64,000 bases of DNA from Hemibagrus wyckioides (lineage: Eukaryota > Chordata > Actinopteri > Siluriformes > Bagridae), in contig NC_080718.1 of NCBI RefSeq assembly GCF_019097595.1, positions 13,486,657-13,550,656 of the forward strand, given 5' to 3'. Position 1 is the stretch's first letter, and every line of letters begins with the position of its first letter. A program made the translations under genes and the position numbers. Of the stretch, positions 47,863 to 64,000 are shown piece after piece. Below the pieces are notes generated by a model, which was not told the origin of the DNA, searched no databases, and worked only from the letters and a program-made list of their open reading frames with translations.

Positions 47863-48960
47863 AGTGCTCTCCAGAATTATGGGCACTATTCATGAAAATG
47901 AGCAAAGGTTAATATATAAAAAAGAATAATGTGCAATATTTTGAGCTTAAACATACAGATATACAAATAAATTTGTATAGTAGTGCAATTTTTGGTTTTC
48001 TTTAAAAAAAACGCCAGTTTCAAAATGATCAGCACCCTTACAGTGAATATTTCGTGATGCCTGTCCAGCACTGTGGCTGTTTCTGTAATGTCTGACATGG
48101 TTGGAGAAACCTGGTATATGGGACCCCATGCAAGTTTTAATGTTTTTTTTTTTTTTGTAGGATTCAGAGCCCAAAGTGGTCACTACAAAACCCTGATTTT
48201 GCAATGTTATTAATTTGGCTCATCATGTTGTTGAAAGATCTATCTATAGACAGGTCTAAACATCCTGGCAACCAGGATTATAAATATCCTGATACTTAGA
48301 AGAATTCTTGCCAGATCCACAGATCATAAAAGTGCCCCAGTGAATCAATGATCCAAATAATGCTTTTGTAGCCAAAATGATGGTATAGACTAAAGGTAGA
48401 GTATTTTTTCATCTGTTCACAACACATAATGTCAACTTTAGTGTAATGCTGGTTTCTTTCTTGTAACACATCCACCACAGCCTGTTGTTTAACACATTAC
48501 TTCTGCAAACACAAGAATAACTAAACTAATATGATACTGATCTTTGGGTACTTTTTTTCCCCACAATCACCCTGCACTGTTCTGTTGTGGGCTGGTTCTG
48601 GTCATGGATCTGGATCGACACTATCAACACTATCAGACATGTAAAACTACCCCCCCCCCACCCACCCCCCCAGTTGTGCTTAATGGTATTTTCATTTATT
48701 TTAACTGCTTATGTATTATATCCATACCTGATTAGTCTAAAAAACCCCTCGTCTCTAGTGTCTTCAAGAGAAACAATACATTGTGAAAGGCAACAGTACG
48801 GTTCGTGGTGACTGAGAGCAAATGAAAAATAATGAAATGCATTTGTTTGCATTTATTAAAACATTCATTGGGTCCTTGGGGCTGTCAGTAATTGTATAAT
48901 GGTGGCACATATTTTTTTTTATAGGAATTTCTATTATTTAAAAAAATAGTTCCAATAATT
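47863..48960 (-). mobile_element. Old DNA-transposon remnant (Tc1-like, tentative)
   Basis: It begins CAGTGCTCTCCAGAATTATG, a terminal motif typical of an old fish Tc1-like group, and has related ends near 48880-48960 (GTCAGTAATTGTATAATGG, TTCCAATAATTTC). The interior has only short, broken frames. Assignment and boundaries are approximate. Confidence 0.4.
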
Positions 48961-51900
48961 TCTTGCTAGAACAAAGATAAATAGTCCTATTGGTTAAGTG
49001 GAAAAATCGAATATTATTGTATGTAATGTCATTTTTGCTCATGTTTCAAAAAGTGCCGGTAACTCAGGAGGACACTGAATATACTGAGGATATACAGGAA
49101 CTTGTTACAAGAGCAAACAAAGAGGCCACCAAAGCCAAAAATATATAAAATAAACACTGATCTTAATTAAAAAAAAAAAAAAAAAAAAATAGGTGGAGGG
49201 CTGGATATATGCCACGGAATGTAGGACTTAAAAACAACGTTGCCTGGATAATAAGCAAGTACATGTTAACAGCAAGATCGATTGATTACAATTCTTTTCT
49301 TACTTCCCAATATGAGTACATGATTTTCCCACAGATAAGCACCAACTACAGCAAGATCTATTCTAAAACAATATAAGAATCTTTTCATCATTTTTTTTTT
49401 CAAGTACAAAGTTAAAATGCCTTTGTTAATATATTTATATGAGAGAGTAAAATAATAGTGCTTTTCCAATACTAAAAGAAACATAAAAACAGTCATTGTC
49501 CAGACAAGTTTGTCCAAATAATACATCGTTTTCAATTTGATAAAATGTTTAGCACCTTAGGATACACCTACAATCCCCCGTTTTAGTATTTATAAAAGAA
49601 TCAAATGCAAATGAAAGAGACTGTTTTGTATGTAGGGCTGTGCAGTAAGACGGAAGCGTCCATCTACTGTCGATATCATTCGTTCGCTTTCCCTGTTCGA
49701 TGCATGACATTCAAATCTGAAATACCAAAAAGTCCTCCCACCCCACTGCTCCATAGCTTATGTCAATTTGTAAGGTTGGGTGAATTAACCCTCTCTTTGC
49801 AATGTGAGACTTTTGATTCCATGATATATATTAGCACAGAATTATATTTGTACATCTCATAGGTAATTTTAAAAAAAAAAATAAAAATAAAAAACCAACA
49901 CAGCAACAAACATATTCTATGTACAAAATGTACAAAAAATATGGGCATAGATATCATTTAGAACATACATATAGGAGTAACTAATGAAAATGAAAAAAAA
50001 AAATGAAGGTATGTATGCAGTATAATGCCTTAAATTAAAAATAAAAATAAAAATGACAATCTAATAGCACGTCTTATGACAGTGGGCCAATTTCCAAATC
50101 TGTACTAAGCAGAATAATTTAAATGCACACAGACTTTACCTAGAATTCTAAACAAATTCACAAACTCATTGATAATATAGGGTTATGATAATAACAAGTT
50201 CAGCAAGTTCATACAAGATTTTAGCCTTGTACACGCAGTCTTGATTTTGACTGATATAATAAAATTCCCGGGACAGGCTCCGGGATTCACCGTGCCCCTG
50301 ACCAGGATAAAGCGGTGGCTTCGAGGGAGGAACTAAACATCACTAATGACATCACGAAAGAAGCATTCAGTTAGGGAAGCGTTAGGGAAGCGATTTGAAA
50401 GAGTTGACGGAATATCTAGAGAACATACGTACTGTACGGCTCATATACGCACTACACCGAGAGCGGACTGTAACTTTCCTAACGTGGATTATGACGAAAT
50501 ATCACTGTAGCAGATGAGGATGTGGGAAAGGGTGGCTCTTTTTCATTTAGCCTAATTCACCAGAGTGACGGGTGAATCTGCCCCTATCCTACTAACCCAT
50601 TCTTTCACATCTATTGGCACAGCCCTACTGTACAGAAATTAAAAAAAGAACTACCTCAATATATAATGCTAAGAGCATTTCACATCATAGAACATAACAA
50701 ATTTTTTTTAAAAAAGGAAAAAAAAAAGATTCACAATAGTCAAGAGGAAATAGTCAAAAAATATCAACGAAAATAAAAAGAAGTATACATATACAAAAGT
50801 GCTTGATATTGTTGGTAACACAGCACAAAAAAAAAGAGCTATAAAAAGGTAGAAGAACATTGTGAAGCCGCACCATTGTTAAAAGTGTTGCACCTGACTG
50901 AGGATAGCCTGCGAGAGGCACTGTAGAGAGCAGTTCAGCAGGCCAGGAGCAAAACCCAACACCGCCCTCCCTGCAACCGCCACGCACGCTAAGAGTTGTA
51001 CAGTAATGATTCCGGTCTGTGTGACGCTATAGGAACAAAACAAAGTAGCTCAACACAGCCTTCTATCTCAAGGTAGAGAGGAGAAAAAAAAAAAAAAACA
51101 TCACGGCCCATGTGGCAGGCCAGCAGGTTTTTGTGTGTGCACGGATGCAGAAAACTGACCTCAGTGACTGCAAGGCTGAGGTTTACATAGAGCACCAGTA
51201 AAGTATTGTAAAAAAAGGCTGTAAAAGATACAAAATGAGATGTGGCAGACCTGGCTTGACAAATCCTTGCTTTAGAGTCACTTTCTGTTTTTTTTTTTTG
51301 TTTTTTTTTTGTGTTTTTTTTTCTTTAAACCCGGCTAATGGTCTTAAAGGTGACCACATCTAGTCTGAAGTAGTAGCACCACATGAGTTGCAATGTTTTT
51401 CACCACCTTGAAGCACCATATTGTCACCTATTACAGTAGTACCTTTTATTACCATTGTGTATAGAAAGAGGTATTTGTGACGTGGTGTTTTGGATTGGTT
51501 AAGACAGAGCTCTCCTGACATGGAAGAGAAAGACACCATTTTTTTTGTGTGTGGATTTTTTTTTTTTTTTTTGCTCTCGCCAAAGGCTCAGTTGCTCAGA
51601 AGAAAAGAAAAGGCGAGCGTTCAAGCAGCCCGTTCTACCTGTATCCCAACCTAGCCCGATTTTCCCGGAAAGTCGCTAACTCGGACTTTCCGTACCTTTA
51701 AGTTGGTGAAATGAACCATCTACTATTTTTTTTCTGTCATTTGCTCCCATGCTTTGTCTCTCAATGCCTTGATAGGAGGCCCCATCTCAAGTATAGCTTG
51801 CACACAATAAATCAATTCAAATTCTGGATAACACTGCTAAAAAGTAAAATGAATTAACATAAAAACAATTAAATAGAATAAAAAAAAGAGTCAAATATTT

Positions 51901-52027
51901 AAAAAAAACAAAAAAACAAAACAAAACATGAAATACCTACTTTGATGTTTAGGTTGTAAATAATATACAAGGCTCTTGTTATTTCATACACCAGTTTGGG
52001 ATTCTCGCCTCCTCACCGCACTGACTT
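48961..52027 (-). other. dnmt3a: Probable dnmt3a 3' UTR and flank
   Basis: About 3 kb after the dnmt3a stop codon. It is A/T-rich with long homopolymers (for example poly(A) at 49169-49189, and T-runs near 51290-51320 and 51556-51571). No coding exon is seen. Islands near 50880-51000 and 51590-51700 have a more balanced base composition. Long 3' UTRs are usual for DNMT3A, but I cannot fix the end; AATAAA candidates include one near 51446. Confidence 0.4.
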
Positions 52028-62554
<10,527 letters not shown>

Positions 62555-64000
62555 CTGCAAACAACACAGTCTGCTAAGTCCATGAATCCTGACAGCAGTT
62601 TATAGGCTATGCCACACTGCAGAATATATACTCTGTCTACTACAACAGCATTAGCAGTGACAGTGGTGTTCTAATTATATCCAAGTTTATCCTTGATATT
62701 AATATCAACTAATCTAAATTATTAGAAATAGAGATGCAATACTGTCAACAATATATTGGGTATGGGTCCAGGACTCAGTTGTCAGTAGGCATTCCTACTA
62801 TTGGTTTTTATTTCTTGCCAGTAAAGTGAAATATTCTGGAGAGAGATATGGTGTTTGTATATGAACACAGCAGCGTATATCTATATCATATTATACGAGG
62901 TGAAGGAGAAACAGTGTGTGCTCTTTGTCAGGGATCATGCCAGCTCTACAGCCTTCACTCCCATTAGGTGTCACTGCACCATGTCAAAAAGTTAAACATT
63001 TGTCACCTTTGTCACATTGCTGGACATGTCCAAATCCGGTCACTTCCACTGATGTGGCTGTAAGTCGCCAGCTATCATTGAAAATGAATGATCTCCTGTC
63101 ACATTGTGGCTGAATGTCTCTGTATATGTAAAGGTATTACCGTTTATGAAAAATTCTAGGATACCAACATCTGATACTACATGTTGTGTGCAATCTCCCA
63201 TGTTTGTTTTATGTATTGTAGTATGTAGATTAAAAAAAAAAAAAAAAAAACTCAGTTTTTAGGCAGATGGTATCCTAAATCTGTGACCTATTGAACCAGT
63301 GTTAATGTATTCACTGATAGAGACTTCAAAGCACACTTGTATGTCAGTCTGGATAAGAGTGTCTACCACATGCCAGAAATGTCAATGTAAATGTTTGTTG
63401 CTAAGTTAATTAACAGAAGACACAAGATGGGAATTACTGGCACTCAAAGTAAAAGGCAACTAGAAATATCAAAAAAGTGGATATCATCGTCAAAACAGGT
63501 AACCCAAGCAATATAGTAAGATAAATGAGCAAATGTCTTACCTTTAACAGAAAGCGTAAGGATGCCATACATGAGCATCCTGAGCAGTATCAGTGAATTC
63601 AAGGTACTGAATTGGGTTCACACAATTGTATTTGCAAGTGTTGAGAGAGCAGTTCAGTTCTGTGAGCACTGAGCGCTGAGACACGTGCATCTCCTTCCCC
63701 CCGCAAATCACCAGCATCTACACTTGGTGCGATTTATTACAGTTTTTTTTCATAATGACCACATTTGCTGATACTGCTCTGTGTGCTCAGTATGTCTGTC
63801 CTCACGCTTTCTATTAAAGATACTGTTTCACACAATAAATATAACACAATTCAATTACAACTCGTTGCTAGCACACAGCAGCAATATGTAAAGCAGATGT
63901 AAATAAAATGTCTTAGGTTAGGTTAATCATTTCAGTATCCATATTGAAATCAGTACTAACTCAATCATGTACTTGTATTCGGCCTGGATAAAAAAAAAGT
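62555..64000 (-). other. Upstream dnmt3a intron, to the window edge
   Basis: The family predicts an upstream exon with the first ADD cysteines, but no matching sequence is found to 64000, so that exon is probably outside. The stretch holds a 57-codon frame described separately and a poly(A) run at 63232-63250. At the edge, a minus-strand acceptor-like TTTTTTTTATCCAG near 63980 precedes the frame AEYKYMI and a GTTAGT; I cannot assign it. Confidence 0.35.
63544..63717 (-). other. Unassigned 57-codon open frame next to a strong donor
   Basis: A minus-strand frame starts ATGCTGGTGATTTGC and ends with TAA, encoding 57 residues rich in Cys (MLVICGGKEMHV, NCSLNTCKYNC, HPYAFC). Two bases after the TAA comes GTAAGA, a good splice donor. 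Spliced to the next exon at 62554 the phase would be correct, but the TAA stays in frame. The sequence does not match the ADD segment expected there. There is no clear pyrimidine tract before it. It may be chance, a poison exon or a fragment of another gene. Confidence 0.2.

Overview
This window is nuclear DNA from a bony fish, most likely a teleost. Coding exons are split by GT-AG introns. The sequence is AT-rich, full of microsatellites, and carries many Tc1/mariner copies of the kind common in teleosts. The encoded proteins match vertebrate families closely. An ostariophysan such as a catfish is plausible from the repeat style, but that is an inference.

Five protein-coding genes lie on the minus strand and are transcribed right to left. 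From high to low coordinate they are: dnmt3a (catalytic half only, 62554 to 52028, 5' end beyond the right edge); dpysl5 (complete, 12 coding exons, 42651 to 31484, 564 aa); mapre3 (complete, 6 coding exons, 23507 to 18564, 273 aa); senp6 (17 coding exons, about 13989 to 7284, 641 aa as modelled, N-terminus uncertain); and myo6 (first three coding exons, 1825 to 102, the rest beyond the left edge). I assembled the exons by hand from splice signals, reading phase and family similarity. Phases close without remainder in all five genes, and the last 356 residues of Dnmt3a align with human DNMT3A without an indel by residue count.

CpG-richer promoter-like stretches with a strong 5' splice site lie upstream of four genes: near 5741-5900 (myo6, with a CRE), 14391-14520 (senp6, with two NRF1-type palindromes), 26927-27080 (mapre3, with one NRF1-type site) and 44434-44650 (dpysl5, with two CCAAT boxes).

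The genes do not form one pathway. They cover DNA methylation (Dnmt3a), neuronal cytoskeleton signalling (Crmp5/Dpysl5), microtubule plus-end binding (Eb3), SUMO chain removal (Senp6) and minus-end-directed actin transport (myosin VI). Gene order is informative: DNMT3A, DPYSL5 and MAPRE3 sit together on human 2p23, and SENP6 and MYO6 are neighbours on human 6q, so two ancestral blocks meet here between about 14.5 and 17.3 kb.

The rest is introns, 3' UTRs and repeats: two nearly identical, recently moved Tc1 copies (21729-22957 and 53240-54487), older and internally deleted relatives, a second Tc1-like family with about five copies, a tRNA-derived SINE, LINE tails, a decamer minisatellite at 60.99-61.41 kb and many simple repeats. 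I saw no CRISPR array, rRNA gene, functional tRNA gene or prokaryotic system.
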